A DNA stretch of 44,186 nt from the NCBI GenBank assembly GCA_021774625.1, contig JAJFIV010000017.1, positions 1-44,186 of the forward strand. The letters are read 5' to 3'. A program made the translations under genes and the position numbers. How positions within the stretch are numbered: position 1 is the stretch's first letter; every line of letters starts with the position of its first letter. Shown here in pieces: positions 25,722 to 36,270 of the stretch. Source of the stretch: Alphaproteobacteria bacterium (GTDB lineage Bacteria > Pseudomonadota > Alphaproteobacteria > Sphingomonadales > JAKSBY01). Below the pieces are notes generated by a model that did no database searches, was not told the DNA's origin, and saw nothing but the letters and a program-made list of their open reading frames with translations.

Positions 25722-27119
25722 CTATTGAAAAGCGGCCTGAAGATAGTGCAATACAGCCCGCACCGTCATGGCTTCGCCTCCCTGCGGCCGGCCGGGACGA
25801 TTTTTCTGGTTCCAGGCATAGAGATCGAAATGCGCCCAGTTTTTTGTCTGCTCCACAAAATTCCTCAAAAACAGGGCCGCCGTGATGGAACCGGCGAAGG
25901 AGTTTTCAGCGGCGTTCAGAAGGTCCGCCACCGGGCTTTTGAGATCATCTTCATAGTCCGGCCAGAGCGGCAGGCGCCACATGGGGTCGGATTCATCCCG
26001 GCCGCTAATCAACAGTTTTTCGGCCAGGACGTCATCGTCTGTGAAAAGTGCCGGAAGGTCACCCCCAAGGGCGACCCGGGCGGCGCCGGTCAATGTGGCA
26101 AAATCGAGCAAAAGGTCGGGGTTTTCCTCATCGGCCAGGGTTAGGGCATCGGCCAGCACCAGCCGCCCTTCCGCATCCGTATTGGTTATTTCAACGGAAA
26201 GCCCCTTTCGGGTCTTGATAATATCGCCCGGCCGGTAGGCGTTGCCTGCGATGCTGTTTTCGACCGCCGGAATCAGAACCCGCAGCCGGACAGGGAGTTT
26301 GAGCGCCATAATCATGCGGGCCAGCCCCAGCGCCTGAGCGGCTCCCCCCATATCCTTTTTCATGATCCGCATGCCCGACGCTGATTTGATATCGAGACCG
26401 CCGCTGTCAAAACACACGCCTTTTCCAACCAGCGTCACTTTGGGCGCTTTGGCATTCCCCCAGCGAAGATCAATCAGCCGGGGCGCATCGGCAGCAGCGC
26501 GGCCCACCGCATGGATGGCCGGAAAATTATCTTTTAAAAGCTGGTCGCCGGCGGTCACCGTGACGTTGGCCTTGAATTCCTTCGCAAGACTTTTCGCGGC
26601 GGCGGCCAGAGCGGATGGCCCCATGTCGTTGGCCGGTGTATTAACCAGATCACGGATCAGGAAAACACCGTCCACTATCATCCGCACCCTTGTAGCGTTA
26701 AAATTTTCAGGAACTTCGAGTATCCTGACTTTTTCAGACCTTTCTTTTTTATAGCCGTCAAACCGGTATTGGGCGAAACACCAGCCCAACAGAAAATCGC
26801 TTGTGCCTTTGCTGCCCAGCTTAGTGTCCAGCCGGTAGCGGCCCGCTTCCAGCCCTTCGGCGAGTTTTGCCGCGGACCAGACATCCAGGCTTTCAGCATC
26901 CCCGATGCCGAAAAGCACGCCGGCCTTATTGCCTTTTTCATCGGGATAGGCAACGGTCTGGTGTTTTTCGCCGTCAAAACCGGCGGCCCTGATCCATTTT
27001 TTCTGGGCGCTGGAGAGAGGGGCTTTTCCGGCTTTATATTGGCTTTTTGACAGAATCCGGATCGGAATGGCCGCCGCGGCCGGTTTTTTCGAGAGCAATG
27101 ATTTGGGTGCGATAGTCAT
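25722..27119 (-). CDS. Leucyl aminopeptidase family protein (M17)
   Basis: 465 residues from the ATG at 27119 (MTIAPKSLLSKKPAAAAIPI); an ATG 15 codons earlier lies close to tRNA-Ser and is less likely. The M17 catalytic domain has KGVCFDSGGLDIKSASGMRI (about 247-266), MKKDMGGAA and the signature NTDAEGRLVLADALTLA (about 325-341), with the two-metal ligands and catalytic Lys/Arg. It removes N-terminal residues from peptides in the cytoplasm. Relative to PepA the N-terminal domain is divergent, as in the PepB-like branch common in alphaproteobacteria. Confidence 0.93.
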   Translation of the reverse strand: MTIAPKSLLSKKPAAAAIPIRILSKSQYKAGKAPLSSAQKKWIRAAGFDGEKHQTVAYPDEKGNKAGVLFGIGDAESLDVWSAAKLAEGLEAGRYRLDTKLGSKGTSDFLLGWCFAQYRFDGYKKERSEKVRILEVPENFNATRVRMIVDGVFLIRDLVNTPANDMGPSALAAAAKSLAKEFKANVTVTAGDQLLKDNFPAIHAVGRAAADAPRLIDLRWGNAKAPKVTLVGKGVCFDSGGLDIKSASGMRIMKKDMGGAAQALGLARMIMALKLPVRLRVLIPAVENSIAGNAYRPGDIIKTRKGLSVEITNTDAEGRLVLADALTLADEENPDLLLDFATLTGAARVALGGDLPALFTDDDVLAEKLLISGRDESDPMWRLPLWPDYEDDLKSPVADLLNAAENSFAGSITAALFLRNFVEQTKNWAHFDLYAWNQKNRPGRPQGGEAMTVRAVLHYLQAAFQ

Positions 27120-27170
27120 ATCGGACTTCTTCTCCGGCCCCGCGCAGATAGGCAGGTTCAGCATCTAATC

Positions 27171-27259
27171 TGGCGGAGCGGGGGGGATTCGAACCCCCGA
27201 GGGGCAGAACCCCAACACGCTTTCCAGGCGTGCGCCTTAAACCGCTCGGCCACCGCTCC
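27171..27259 (-). tRNA. tRNA-Ser (anticodon GGA)
   Basis: Minus-strand cloverleaf with acceptor GGAGCGG/CCGCTCC, discriminator G and an encoded CCA (27173-27171). The anticodon stem CACGC/GCGTG has loop CTGGAAA, giving GGA (reads UCC and UCU). The long variable arm (GTTGGGGTTCTGCCCCTC region) is class II, as expected for serine. The T arm is CGGGGG/CCCCC with TTCGAAT. It sits 51 bases upstream of the M17 gene on the same strand. Confidence 0.96.
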
Positions 27260-27516
27260 GATTTATCGCTAGCTAGGTAGCTGCAAGTAAGCTGCAACGC
27301 AACAGTTTCCTGCAATTTTAGCCCCTTTCTGTGAATAGTTGTTGCCACAGTCTTAACCACGTTTGTTAAAGAGCGCTTTACCGCTGTCACATAGAATAGC
27401 GTCAAGGCATCATAATCTGCGTGCAGCAGGATGCTGACATTGTACAAACTGTTTTAAACCGGGTTTGATATTGAATCAGTTTGTATGGGGACATTGGAAA
27501 CTAATGGGGCATTAAA

Positions 27517-27903
27517 ATGCAGAAAGCAAAAAATCGTCTCGTGCAGACCGTTGTGGCTGCGGCCTTTGCAACAACGATCTTTTCCGGCACGCTGGCCACA
27601 CCGGCCTTCGCCGATGAAATCAAAGACTGGAAGACATCCATTGCCAAACTGGTGGCGAAAAAACAGGTTTACCCCCGTTCCGCCATTAACCGGCAGTTAG
27701 AGGGCGACGCAAGGGTCGAGGTCTTTATCGACCGGTCCGGCAGCGTTCAGAAATACGATCTTGTCCAGGCAACCGGCCATTCCATTCTGGATAAGGAAGT
27801 GGAAAAACTGATGGAACGGATTAATCCGTTGCCGGCGCCTCCGGATACCGTATCGGACGATCAATTATCATTTGTTCTGCCGCTTTCCTGGGTTTTGCAG
27901 TAA
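27517..27903 (+). CDS. Secreted protein consisting of a TonB-C-like domain
   Basis: 128 residues. A signal peptide (MQKAKNRLVQTVVAAAFATT ... ATPAFA, cleavage about residue 32) is followed by about 95 residues matching the TonB C-terminal fold: VYPRSAINRQLEGDARVEVF, then IDRSGSVQKYDLVQATGHSI and the final SFVLPLSWVL strand. There is no transmembrane anchor that stays and no Pro-rich spacer, so it cannot span the periplasm like TonB. It may bind a TonB box or peptidoglycan in the periplasm; the role is unknown. GGGG lies seven bases before the ATG. Confidence 0.8.
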   Translation: MQKAKNRLVQTVVAAAFATTIFSGTLATPAFADEIKDWKTSIAKLVAKKQVYPRSAINRQLEGDARVEVFIDRSGSVQKYDLVQATGHSILDKEVEKLMERINPLPAPPDTVSDDQLSFVLPLSWVLQ

Positions 27904-27942
27904 ATTCATTCTGCTCAACGCAAAGCGATCAGACAAAAAATC

Positions 27943-27975
27943 AGCAGCGGGAACTTTAAGTTCCCGCTGCTTTTT
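27943..27975 (+). terminator. Strong bidirectional terminator
   Basis: AGCAGCGGGAAC-TTTAA-GTTCCCGCTGCT (27943-27971) is a perfect 12-pair stem followed by a run of T on the plus strand. On the minus strand the same stem is followed by GATTTTTTG. It should stop both the TonB-C-like gene and the oppositely oriented chemoreceptor gene, which ends at 28008. Confidence 0.92.
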
Positions 27976-28007
27976 ATCGCCTGCATTGGATTTTCTGGGC
28001 CCTGACC

Positions 28008-30242
28008 TTAGGCCGCCCGGATCTGGGCGAGGAATTTTTCAACTTCTGCTCTCAGTTCCCCGGATTGGCTGGAAAGCGCCTGGGCTGAACTGAGGACCTG
28101 ACTTGCCGCCGCCCCTGTTGTCGTTGCCCCTTCATTCACGACGGAAATATTACTGGTGACTTCCTGTGTTCCCGTCGAGACTTCCGCGACATTGCGGGCA
28201 ATTTCCTGGGTTGACGCATCCTGTTCCTCGACAGCGCTGGCTGTGGAAACGGCGGTTTCATCAATGCTCTTAATAATAGTCTGAATACCCTCAATGGCAC
28301 GAACGGCCTTATCGGTTGCTTCCTGCATCCCGCTGACCTGCAAGGCAATTTCCTGCGTCGCTTTCGCCGTCTGATTGGCCAGATTTTTAACTTCTGACGC
28401 GACCACTTCAAAGCCTTTTCCGGCCTCGCCGGCGCGCGCTGCTTCGATGGTGGCGTTCAGGGCCAGAAGATTGGTTTTATCGGCGATATCGTTGATCAGA
28501 TTGATCACGTCGCCAATTTTCTGCGCCGCGCCGACAAGCCCCTGTATTTCGCTTGAGGCGCTTTCCGTCTGTTCAACGGCCCGCCTTGCCGCCTCGCTTG
28601 ATTGCGCCATCTGTGTGCTGATTTCCCGGACCGAGCTGGAAAGTTCTTCGGCGGCGCTCGCCACCATTTGAACACTGTTGGCCGCCTGTTCGGATGCATG
28701 CGACACTACCGATGATTTGTTGCTGGTGTCTTCGGCTATGGCGGTCAGCTCCTGTGCTGCTTTTTCCATTTCAGACGAGGATGCGCCGACATTATCGACC
28801 ACTTTCAGGACACTGGCTTCAAAACTGTCCGCAAGGGCCAGCATTTCCTTTTTGCGTTCTTCCCGCGCCTTTTCCTCGCGCTGTTGTTCCCGTTGCCGCT
28901 GCTCATCTTCCGCCTGACGCTTGGCTTCCTCTTCCGCTTCCTTCATTTTCAGGCGTTCTTCTTCGGCCTTGCGCTGCTCCTCTTCGAATCGCACTTTTTC
29001 CACGGCATTGTCCCGGAACACCTGAACGCTGGCGGCCATAATCCCGATTTCATCGGTTCTGCCGGTGGCGCCAATCTCCACTTCAAGATCACCGCTGGAA
29101 AGCTTTGTCATCACGGCGCTCAGATCATTGATTGGCGCTACGATCCGCCGCGCCACCAGCCAGATCGACACCAGCCCGATCAGGGCAGCAATACCGACAA
29201 TGAGCAACTGAAAAATCATTGCGCGCGTCCCGTCGGAGGCGATTCCCTCTGCCATATCGGCGGTCAGCTCATTGGCCTTGTTGCCAAGACGGTTCAATAC
29301 GGACGTTCCCTCTGTTGCCCGGGAAATCCATTCCATCGCCGGGAAGGGATAGGGTTCTTCCGCTTCCGCCGCCGCATAAACTTCGTCCCGGACGGACACA
29401 AAATCCTCAAAGAAAATCGTTTGCACATCGGCCAGCAAGGGATCGAGTTCTTCGGATATGAGAGTGGATGCCGCCATTGTGCGGACATTATCCCACGCGC
29501 CATTCGTCCGGCCGGAATAGGTTGATAGAATTTGCAGCATTAATCCCGACAATGACTCCTCGCTGGCAATCGCCTTGCCGATGGTGGCCCATTCCTGGGA
29601 CGCATATTCGCTCATCACCCACAATTCATGCTTCAGCTTTTGATTGGCGGCCATTGCCGGATTGGCCGGCGCCATTTCAAACTCGATTGCCAGGCGAAAA
29701 TCCTTGCTTGCCACAATCAAGTTGGTCGCAATACGAAACATGTCGCGGTCGATGCGCCGCGGGCGGAGGGATATTTCCTGACTCAGCGCCGCATCAATGG
29801 CGGGCAGTGTCTGCTGATATTCGTTATAGGCCTCATTAAAGGATTGAAGCAACTCGGCCTTGCGCGGAAAGTCTTCAATTTCGCTAATTGTAGCCGCCAC
29901 TGTCTCAAAATTGCTTTTGACGATGGCCCGTTCCTCAGCGATTCTGCTCATGAAAGAACGGTCGGGCACTTGTTCATAGCCCAGAGCCGTATTGGTGACG
30001 CCCCGCTCGACAGCCAAGCGCTGAGCAAAATTCAGCAGACTATCGGATAATTTATTGGCGGCGACGACCGCCCCGGCCTCAGCCCGTTCCTGAAGAGCGG
30101 TCTTCGCCGCGATAATCGCGAAAACAAGAACCAGAGAAACCAGCACTCCCAAAACGGCGAAGAGTGAGTTGCGAACAGTGAAAAATGTTGTGACTTTATT
30201 AAAAAAAGACTCATCAGTCTTGGAGACAGAAGCTGCCGACAT
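28008..30242 (-). CDS. Methyl-accepting chemotaxis protein with NIT-like sensor
   Basis: 744 residues from the ATG at 30242, which has AGGGG seven bases upstream. TM1 (about 25-47) and TM2 (about 338-360) bracket a helical periplasmic domain. That domain resembles nitrate/nitrite-sensing NIT modules ([18 protein letters not shown]), but the ligand is uncertain. A HAMP domain, then a long Glu/Lys/Arg-rich helix (about 420-470), then the signalling tip [20 protein letters not shown] with [15 protein letters not shown]. It would control CheA; no che genes are in view. Confidence 0.92.
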   Translation of the reverse strand: MSAASVSKTDESFFNKVTTFFTVRNSLFAVLGVLVSLVLVFAIIAAKTALQERAEAGAVVAANKLSDSLLNFAQRLAVERGVTNTALGYEQVPDRSFMSRIAEERAIVKSNFETVAATISEIEDFPRKAELLQSFNEAYNEYQQTLPAIDAALSQEISLRPRRIDRDMFRIATNLIVASKDFRLAIEFEMAPANPAMAANQKLKHELWVMSEYASQEWATIGKAIASEESLSGLMLQILSTYSGRTNGAWDNVRTMAASTLISEELDPLLADVQTIFFEDFVSVRDEVYAAAEAEEPYPFPAMEWISRATEGTSVLNRLGNKANELTADMAEGIASDGTRAMIFQLLIVGIAALIGLVSIWLVARRIVAPINDLSAVMTKLSSGDLEVEIGATGRTDEIGIMAASVQVFRDNAVEKVRFEEEQRKAEEERLKMKEAEEEAKRQAEDEQRQREQQREEKAREERKKEMLALADSFEASVLKVVDNVGASSSEMEKAAQELTAIAEDTSNKSSVVSHASEQAANSVQMVASAAEELSSSVREISTQMAQSSEAARRAVEQTESASSEIQGLVGAAQKIGDVINLINDIADKTNLLALNATIEAARAGEAGKGFEVVASEVKNLANQTAKATQEIALQVSGMQEATDKAVRAIEGIQTIIKSIDETAVSTASAVEEQDASTQEIARNVAEVSTGTQEVTSNISVVNEGATTTGAAASQVLSSAQALSSQSGELRAEVEKFLAQIRAA

Positions 30243-30491
30243 AGAATACCCCTTTTCTTCCGGCACGGCCGGATGGCCGTTTCAATTATCATAAACCACC
30301 ACCAGTGGTGTAACGTCGCCAATGTGGCAAATTTGAATTAACGAATGCTAAATTATGAGTAATTTCTCGTCTGGAGTGTTCTATTACTTTCCTTTATCTG
30401 CGCGCAGGTAGAAATAAGATCAGTTTGACGTCGGCTCTGTAAGATTTTAAGCTTACCGATATCATAGCTAACAGGCAGGATTTGATCGCCG

Positions 30492-30794
30492 ATGTTGCGG
30501 CTTTTTGGTATGGCCTTTATTTATATCACCTTGGCGATTTTCGGCATGGAGCTTATTGCCGCCCTTGCGGCCGGCCATTATTCCGTCCGTTCTATCGGTC
30601 AGCAATGGTTTGCCTTCGGCCCGGATAGCCTGACCGGCTTTTCAAATTTTTTAACCGGCATGGCCCCCTGGCTCTGGGACCCGGTTTTCCTCACCCTATT
30701 GGCAATTCCCGCCTGGCTTCCAACGCTGCTTTTGGGGATCCTTTTTCTTTTGCTTGCAAGGCGGCCGGCCCGAAAGAAAAAAATGTTTGCGTGA
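30492..30794 (+). CDS. Small hypothetical membrane protein
   Basis: 100 residues. Two hydrophobic segments (about 8-28 and 66-90: FLTLLAIPAWLPTLLLGILF) flank a soluble loop containing SIGQQWFAFGPDSLTGFSNF and an LWDPVF motif; the end is strongly basic (ARRPARKKKMF), so the C-terminus should face the cytoplasm. The pattern FGPDSL ... APWLWDP resembles a small unnamed alphaproteobacterial family. The function is unknown. It is alone on its strand between the chemoreceptor and lepA. Confidence 0.65.
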   Translation: MLRLFGMAFIYITLAIFGMELIAALAAGHYSVRSIGQQWFAFGPDSLTGFSNFLTGMAPWLWDPVFLTLLAIPAWLPTLLLGILFLLLARRPARKKKMFA

Positions 30795-30862
30795 ATTTGG
30801 TCCGATAGACGGCCTTGCCGGCACATGCCCCAGGGCCGATAAGGCGCATTTCAGTGCCTTAC

Positions 30863-30918
30863 AGCACCTTGCGTTCACCGGAGACCATCAAATTGGCTCC
30901 AGGTGAACGCAAGATGCT
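30863..30918. repeat. Long intergenic palindrome between small membrane gene and lepA
   Basis: AGCACCTTGCGTTCACC (30863-30879) pairs with GGTGAACGCAAGATGCT (30902-30918), 16 of 17 positions. The loop can pair further (GGAG with CTCC, then CCA with TGG), giving one continuous hairpin of roughly 24 pairs. There is no T-run on the lepA strand, so it is not a standard terminator. On the minus strand it begins TAGAGCAT, like the dispersed palindromic units of many alphaproteobacteria. Confidence 0.75.
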
Positions 30919-30925
30919 CTAAAAT

Positions 30926-32737
30926 TTATTTATCATCCATTTTCAAGGCGGCGATAAAGGCTTCGTGGGGAATTTCCACCCTACCAAAGGTGCGCATGCG
31001 CTTTTTGCCCTCTTTCTGCTTTTCCAGAAGCTTGCGTTTGCGGGTCACATCACCGCCATAACATTTTGCGGTCACATCCTTGCGCAGCGCGGCGATGGTC
31101 TCCCGGGCAATAATTTTACCGCCAATTGCCGCCTGGATCGGTATTTTAAACAGGGTGCGCGGGATCAGGTCCTTCAGACGCTCACAAAGTGCGCGCCCCC
31201 GTGTTTCGGCTTTGCTTCTATGCACCAGCATGGAAAGCGCATCGACCGGCTCCGCGTTCACCAGGATCGACATTTTTACGAGATCGCCTTCCTGATAGCC
31301 GGTCATCTGATAGTCGAAACTGGCATAGCCCCGGCTCACCGATTTCAACCGGTCATAAAAATCATAAACCACTTCGTTAAGCGGCAGATGATAGACCAGC
31401 ATTGCCCGGCTTCCTGCGTAAGTCAGTTGTTTTTGCACGCCGCGGCGGTCTTCGCATAATTTCAGGACCGACCCCAGATGTTCATCGGGCACCAGTATGG
31501 TCGCTTCGATCCAGGGTTCTTCGATATAATCGACCCGCACCGGATCCGGCATATCGGCGGGATTATGCAGTTCTTCCGTCGCTCCGTTGGTCATATGAAT
31601 TTTATAAATAACGCTTGGCGAAGTGGTGATCAGATCAAGGTCGAATTCGCGCCGGAGCCGCTCCTGAATAATCTCAAGATGCAGCATGCCCAGAAAACCG
31701 CAGCGGAAGCCAAACCCCAGCGCCGCCGACGTCTCGGTTTCAAAGGTAAAGCTGGCGTCGTTTAATCTGAGCTTGTGCAGACTGTCGCGCAGATGCTCGA
31801 ATTCCGCCGAATCCGCCGGGAAAAGCCCGCAAAAGACCACCTGCTGGACCGGCTTGAAGCCCGGCAAGGGCGCTAAGGCCGGCTTTTTGGCATTGGTGAT
31901 GGTATCGCCAACCCGGGTTTCGGACACATCCTTGATGGCCGCCGTGATGAAGCCGATTTCACCGGGGCCCAATTCATCAATGACCACCGTTTTTGGAGTA
32001 AACTGTCCGACGCGCTCCACTTCATGAAATGTGCCGGCTGCCATCATCTGAATGGCCATGCCCTTTTTCAGTTTGCCATCAATCATGCGGACAAGAATGA
32101 CGACACCGAGATAAGGGTCATACCAGCTATCGACCAATAGTGCCTTTAACGCGGCGTTGGCGTCGCCTTTGGGCGCCGGCAGCTTTTTAACCAGGGCCTC
32201 CAGAACCTCCTTGACGCCAACGCCGGTCTTCGCGGAAACGGCAATGGCCTCGCTGGCATCGATCCCGATCACATCCTCGATCTGCGTCCTGACCCGTTCC
32301 GGCTCCGCCGCCGGCAGGTCGATCTTGTTCAGGACAGGAATAATTTCATGGTCTGCCTCAATCGCCTGATAGACATTGGCCAGGGTTTGCGCTTCGACCC
32401 CCTGGCTGGCGTCCACAACCAGAAGCGATCCTTCACAGGCTGCCAGCGAGCGGCTGACCTCATAGGAAAAATCAACATGGCCCGGCGTGTCCATAAGATT
32501 AAGAATATAGGTCTCGCCATCCGCCGCCCGGTATTCCAGTTTGACCGTCTGCGCCTTGATTGTAATGCCGCGTTCGCGCTCGATATCCATGGAATCGAGA
32601 ACCTGGGCGCGCATTTCCCGTTCGGTCAAACCACCGCAAACCTGAATCAGCCGGTCCGCCAGGGTGGACTTGCCATGATCGATATGGGCGATGATTGAAA
32701 AGTTGCGAATTTTATCCTGTGAAATCATGGCGCACAT
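30926..32737 (-). CDS. lepA: Elongation factor 4 (LepA)
   Basis: 603 residues. GTPase motifs: [20 protein letters not shown] (about 12-31), [20 protein letters not shown] (about 84-103) and NKIDLPAA. The LepA-specific C-terminal domain ends with [16 protein letters not shown]-like sequence (here [20 protein letters not shown]). It is a ribosome-binding translational GTPase acting on stalled or mistranslocated ribosomes. The start may be this ATG or the ATG three codons later (32728); homology slightly favours the shorter form. Confidence 0.98.
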   Translation of the reverse strand: MCAMISQDKIRNFSIIAHIDHGKSTLADRLIQVCGGLTEREMRAQVLDSMDIERERGITIKAQTVKLEYRAADGETYILNLMDTPGHVDFSYEVSRSLAACEGSLLVVDASQGVEAQTLANVYQAIEADHEIIPVLNKIDLPAAEPERVRTQIEDVIGIDASEAIAVSAKTGVGVKEVLEALVKKLPAPKGDANAALKALLVDSWYDPYLGVVILVRMIDGKLKKGMAIQMMAAGTFHEVERVGQFTPKTVVIDELGPGEIGFITAAIKDVSETRVGDTITNAKKPALAPLPGFKPVQQVVFCGLFPADSAEFEHLRDSLHKLRLNDASFTFETETSAALGFGFRCGFLGMLHLEIIQERLRREFDLDLITTSPSVIYKIHMTNGATEELHNPADMPDPVRVDYIEEPWIEATILVPDEHLGSVLKLCEDRRGVQKQLTYAGSRAMLVYHLPLNEVVYDFYDRLKSVSRGYASFDYQMTGYQEGDLVKMSILVNAEPVDALSMLVHRSKAETRGRALCERLKDLIPRTLFKIPIQAAIGGKIIARETIAALRKDVTAKCYGGDVTRKRKLLEKQKEGKKRMRTFGRVEIPHEAFIAALKMDDK

Positions 32738-32775
32738 GTATCACCGGAACAACGCGCCGCCAAGCATGATCCGCC

Positions 32776-33774
32776 TTACCAGTTGGACATCATGCCTTTT
32801 TTTGCCTCTTTCTTATAGGCGAGGACACGGCGGACACTGATATCGCCCGCTTTCAGAAGTTCCGAGCGGCAATTCCAGAACTCCGCCTCGCGCAGGAGCG
32901 TTTTGGTCAGGGTTTTTCCGTCTTCCTCCTGAGTCAGCCGGGCGATGACTTCATCCGCACCGGACCAGGCATTGGCGATCAGTTTGATATATTGTTCGGA
33001 AACGTCTTCATTGACCCGGACCTGCAACCCGGATTCGGCAATCAGGCCGGCGAATTCATCCTTGGTGACGGGGTGAATTGTCCCCGGCTCGCATTCTTTC
33101 CATTTTTTATAGCCGGCCGTGCCGACAAAAGCTTCGTCATTCACCGTATATTCGGTGGCCAGAACCAGACCCTCCGGTTTCAGATTATTATTGATGGCCG
33201 ACAAAATCTGCAGCTTGTTCTTGATATGAAACAGGCATTCCTTGGCAAAGGCGCGGTCAAAGTTTCGGTCAAATTCCTTGGTTTCCTCGGGGTCATATTG
33301 AACAATTGGCACTTTTTTCGCCATACCGGCCATCGTGGAAAGCTCGTTTCCGGCATTGACCAGCGCTTCCGATTCTTCATAGGCGGTAATCCAGACGCCA
33401 AAATGCTCGGACAATGTCCGGGCCGGGCCGCCAAGCCCGGCGCCGATGACCAGCATGCTGAGTTCCGGCGACAGGGTCAGCAATTTCGACATGGTGATGA
33501 TATGTTCGGAACCGCCGGGGCCGCAATAGCCTTCGCCCCAGATAAATTGCGAGACATCGATTCGCTTGCTGTCCCAGGGATCGAACGGAACGTCGCTCTC
33601 CAAATCGATGGCCTCGTCAGCCGCTGCCGTAAAATCGATATCATCGTCCCCCATCCGGTCCCGAAGCCGCGCTTCGATTTCGGACGGATCATAGCCTTCC
33701 CACCACGCCTTCAGGCGCAGTTTGATTGGTAGTTTTGCCTCTGATGCTGTTGCTTTCACCGTCATGAAACTCAT
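32776..33774 (-). CDS. SAM-dependent methyltransferase (class I)
   Basis: 332 residues from the ATG at 33774, close behind GGGGGC; an ATG 16 codons upstream encodes an unlikely Tyr/Trp-rich leader. Residues 95-240 form a Rossmann methyltransferase: motif I MLVIGAGLGGPARTLSEHFG (about 127-146), acidic loop ITAYEESE and post-motif region AKECLFHIKN. The pattern resembles ubiquinone/phosphoethanolamine-type enzymes, but the substrate cannot be inferred. The C-terminal ~90 residues are helical. It stands alone between lepA and pheT on the same strand. Confidence 0.75.
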   Translation of the reverse strand: MSFMTVKATASEAKLPIKLRLKAWWEGYDPSEIEARLRDRMGDDDIDFTAAADEAIDLESDVPFDPWDSKRIDVSQFIWGEGYCGPGGSEHIITMSKLLTLSPELSMLVIGAGLGGPARTLSEHFGVWITAYEESEALVNAGNELSTMAGMAKKVPIVQYDPEETKEFDRNFDRAFAKECLFHIKNKLQILSAINNNLKPEGLVLATEYTVNDEAFVGTAGYKKWKECEPGTIHPVTKDEFAGLIAESGLQVRVNEDVSEQYIKLIANAWSGADEVIARLTQEEDGKTLTKTLLREAEFWNCRSELLKAGDISVRRVLAYKKEAKKGMMSNW

Positions 33775-33868
33775 CTGCCCCCAGTTTCTCCAGTAAAAGC
33801 AATAATTGAGAATAGGAAACAAATAGTAAAAAATGCGGTAACGATACCAATTAGTGGCTTCATAAACT

Positions 33869-33904
33869 AAAAATCACACCCGCAACTTACCGCCGGTGAT
33901 TTTT
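33869..33904 (-). terminator. Terminator overlapping the pheT stop codon
   Basis: On the minus strand AAAAATCAC (33904-33896) pairs with GTGATTTTT (33877-33869), with extra CC/GG pairs inside and a loop of about 15 bases. The descending arm ends in TTTTT just after the pheT stop codon (33876-33874). The arrangement suits rho-independent termination of pheST. Confidence 0.5.
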
Positions 33905-36270
33905 TCAACAGAAGAAATGACTTTTTTCGAAAGCGCTTCAATTTCCTCGTCCGTGAAGGTTTTGTTCCTTGGCGTGAGTTTCACACTGATGGCCAAAGAC
34001 TTCGATCCTTCGGGCAATCCGGTTCCTTGGAAAAGGTCAAACACGCTGGCATCTGTGACAAATTGCTTGTCTGCGGTTTTTGCCGCACGGAGAACCTCTC
34101 CCGCAGCAATATTTTGATCCACGATGAAAGCGAAATCCCGCTCGACACCGGGTAAATCGGAAATATCGGGCGCAGGACGGGTTTGTCCGGCCTTGCCGCG
34201 AGGTTCGGGCACCAGGTCAAGATAGACTTCAAAAGCCGCGACAGGGCCTTTCACATCGAGGGTTTTCAAGATACCCGGATGGATTTCACCAAAAGCGGCC
34301 AGAATATTTTTCGGCCCAAGCCGCAGAGTTGCCGAACGTCCGGGATGATACCAGTTCGGCGCACCGTCATATATCTGCAAGCTGCCAACCGGCGCACCAC
34401 AGGAATTCAATGTTGCCAGGGCATCGGATTTTGCATCGAACAGATCGTGCTCACGGGGTGGCGCCGCCCAATGGCGCGGACCGGTGATGCCGGCGCGAAG
34501 ACCGGCGGCGACCAGGGCTTGTCCGTTCTCACGGTCATCCGTATAGTGCGGCCCCACTTCAAAAAGACCGATGGATTTAACCCCGCGGTCGGCATTTCTG
34601 CCTGCCGCCGCAATCAGATTGGGCAGAATGCTCGGTCGCATGACATCCAGTTCCGAACTAATGGGATTCGCCAGTCGCAGACTATCCTGTCCGCCGCCAA
34701 AAAGACCGGCAATTGCGCCATCCATAAAGGAATAGGTGATGACCTCAACCAGCCCGATGGAGGCAAGGCCGCGCCGCACGGCGCGGCTTCGTTTTTGCTG
34801 CAGCGTCAGGGTCGGCTTGGCCACATTCGCCGCTTTCGGCAGGGGCGTCGATGGGATTTTATCATAACCATGGATGCGGAGAATATCCTCTACAAGATCG
34901 GCTTCCCCGTCCACATCCATCCGCCAGGACGGAACAGCGGCAATATATAGGCCAGCCTCCTGTTTTTCCAGGGCGAAGCCGAGTTCAGACAAAATCCGGA
35001 TCGATTCTGCTTCCGGCACATCGACGCCGCCAAGGCCCGCAACCCGGCCGGGACGGAAAGGCACGGTCTTTTGATCATCCGGAACGGCGCCGGCGACAAT
35101 CACATTGCTGGCTTCCCCGCCACAGAGATCGAGAATCATCCGGGTGCCGAATTCGATACCTGAAAGCACGCTTTCGGGGTCAACGCCGCGCTCAAACCGG
35201 TAACGGGCATCGCTTTCAATGCCATGCAGCCGGCCGGTCTGCGTGGTTCTTATCGGATCGAACAGGGCGCATTCCAGGAACACATCCTTTGTTTCGTCGG
35301 AAGCCCCGGTCGTCTCGCCGCCAATAATGCCGCCAAGGCCGATAGCGCCGGACTGATCGGCAATCACGCACTCGCTTCCGGTCAGTACATAACTTTTGCC
35401 ATCCAGTGCCACGAGCCCTTCGCCTTTTTCCGCCATGCGCACACGGATATCACCGTTTAATTTCGCCGCGTCATACACATGAAAAGGCCGTGCCCGGTCA
35501 TAGGTCAAATAGTTGGTGATATCGACCAGAACCGAAATAGGCCGAAGACCGCTGGCGCGCAGCCGCCGTTGCAGCCAGTCCGGGCTCGGACCGTTTTTAA
35601 CGCCGCGAATAAAACGCCCGGCAAAGACCGGGCAGGCATCCGGCGCATCGATTTCCACATTGACCGGCGACGGATGCGATCCTTCGATCTGTTCGACCAC
35701 CGGCGAAATCAGTGTCCCCAGCCCCGCCGCCGCCAGATCCCGGGCAATCCCCAAAACACCCAGGCAATCCTGGCGGTTGGGCGTGATAGCGATATCGATG
35801 ACGGGGTCGTCAAGCCCGGCGATTTCCGCAAAGGGGGCGCCAATGGGTGAATCTGCCGGAAGATCGATGATTCCATCATGTTCCTCCGACAGCATCATTT
35901 CCCGTTCGGAGCACAGCATACCGGAAGACAGGACCCCGCGTATTTCCGCCTGTTTCAAGGTGATGCCGGTGCCGGGGATATGCGTCCCCACCGGCGCAAA
36001 CACGCCTTTCATGCCCGCCCGCGCATTGGGCGCGCCGCAAACCACCTGAACGGTTTTCCCGCCGGCATTGACCGTGCAAACCCGAAGCCGGTCCGCATTG
36101 GGATGCGGCTTGGCTTCAATCACTTCAGCGACAAAAAACGGTTTCAGCGCTTCGGCGGGGTCCGTCACGCTTTCGACCTCAAGGCCGACGGCAGTCAGCT
36201 TATCCGTGATTTCAGCCAAGGTGGCATCGGTCTTAAGATGTTCCTTTAGCCAGGACAGGGTGAATTTCAT
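33874..36270 (-). CDS. pheT: Phenylalanine--tRNA ligase beta subunit
   Basis: 798 residues. The N-terminal tRNA-binding (EMAP-like) domain (about 40-150: [20 protein letters not shown]), the B3/B4 editing region (about 210-380), B5 (about 405-475), the class II-like core, and the C-terminal ferredoxin-like anticodon-binding domain (about 705-798, ending [10 protein letters not shown]) are all recognisable. With PheS it forms the alpha2beta2 enzyme charging tRNA-Phe. Its ATG overlaps the pheS stop by four bases. Confidence 0.98.
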   Translation of the reverse strand: MKFTLSWLKEHLKTDATLAEITDKLTAVGLEVESVTDPAEALKPFFVAEVIEAKPHPNADRLRVCTVNAGGKTVQVVCGAPNARAGMKGVFAPVGTHIPGTGITLKQAEIRGVLSSGMLCSEREMMLSEEHDGIIDLPADSPIGAPFAEIAGLDDPVIDIAITPNRQDCLGVLGIARDLAAAGLGTLISPVVEQIEGSHPSPVNVEIDAPDACPVFAGRFIRGVKNGPSPDWLQRRLRASGLRPISVLVDITNYLTYDRARPFHVYDAAKLNGDIRVRMAEKGEGLVALDGKSYVLTGSECVIADQSGAIGLGGIIGGETTGASDETKDVFLECALFDPIRTTQTGRLHGIESDARYRFERGVDPESVLSGIEFGTRMILDLCGGEASNVIVAGAVPDDQKTVPFRPGRVAGLGGVDVPEAESIRILSELGFALEKQEAGLYIAAVPSWRMDVDGEADLVEDILRIHGYDKIPSTPLPKAANVAKPTLTLQQKRSRAVRRGLASIGLVEVITYSFMDGAIAGLFGGGQDSLRLANPISSELDVMRPSILPNLIAAAGRNADRGVKSIGLFEVGPHYTDDRENGQALVAAGLRAGITGPRHWAAPPREHDLFDAKSDALATLNSCGAPVGSLQIYDGAPNWYHPGRSATLRLGPKNILAAFGEIHPGILKTLDVKGPVAAFEVYLDLVPEPRGKAGQTRPAPDISDLPGVERDFAFIVDQNIAAGEVLRAAKTADKQFVTDASVFDLFQGTGLPEGSKSLAISVKLTPRNKTFTDEEIEALSKKVISSVEKITGGKLRV

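Noticed and set aside
27034-27447. 137-codon minus-strand frame upstream of the M17 gene
   Set aside because: It runs through the whole of tRNA-Ser; the SERWPSGLRRTPGKR-type peptide is a translated tRNA.
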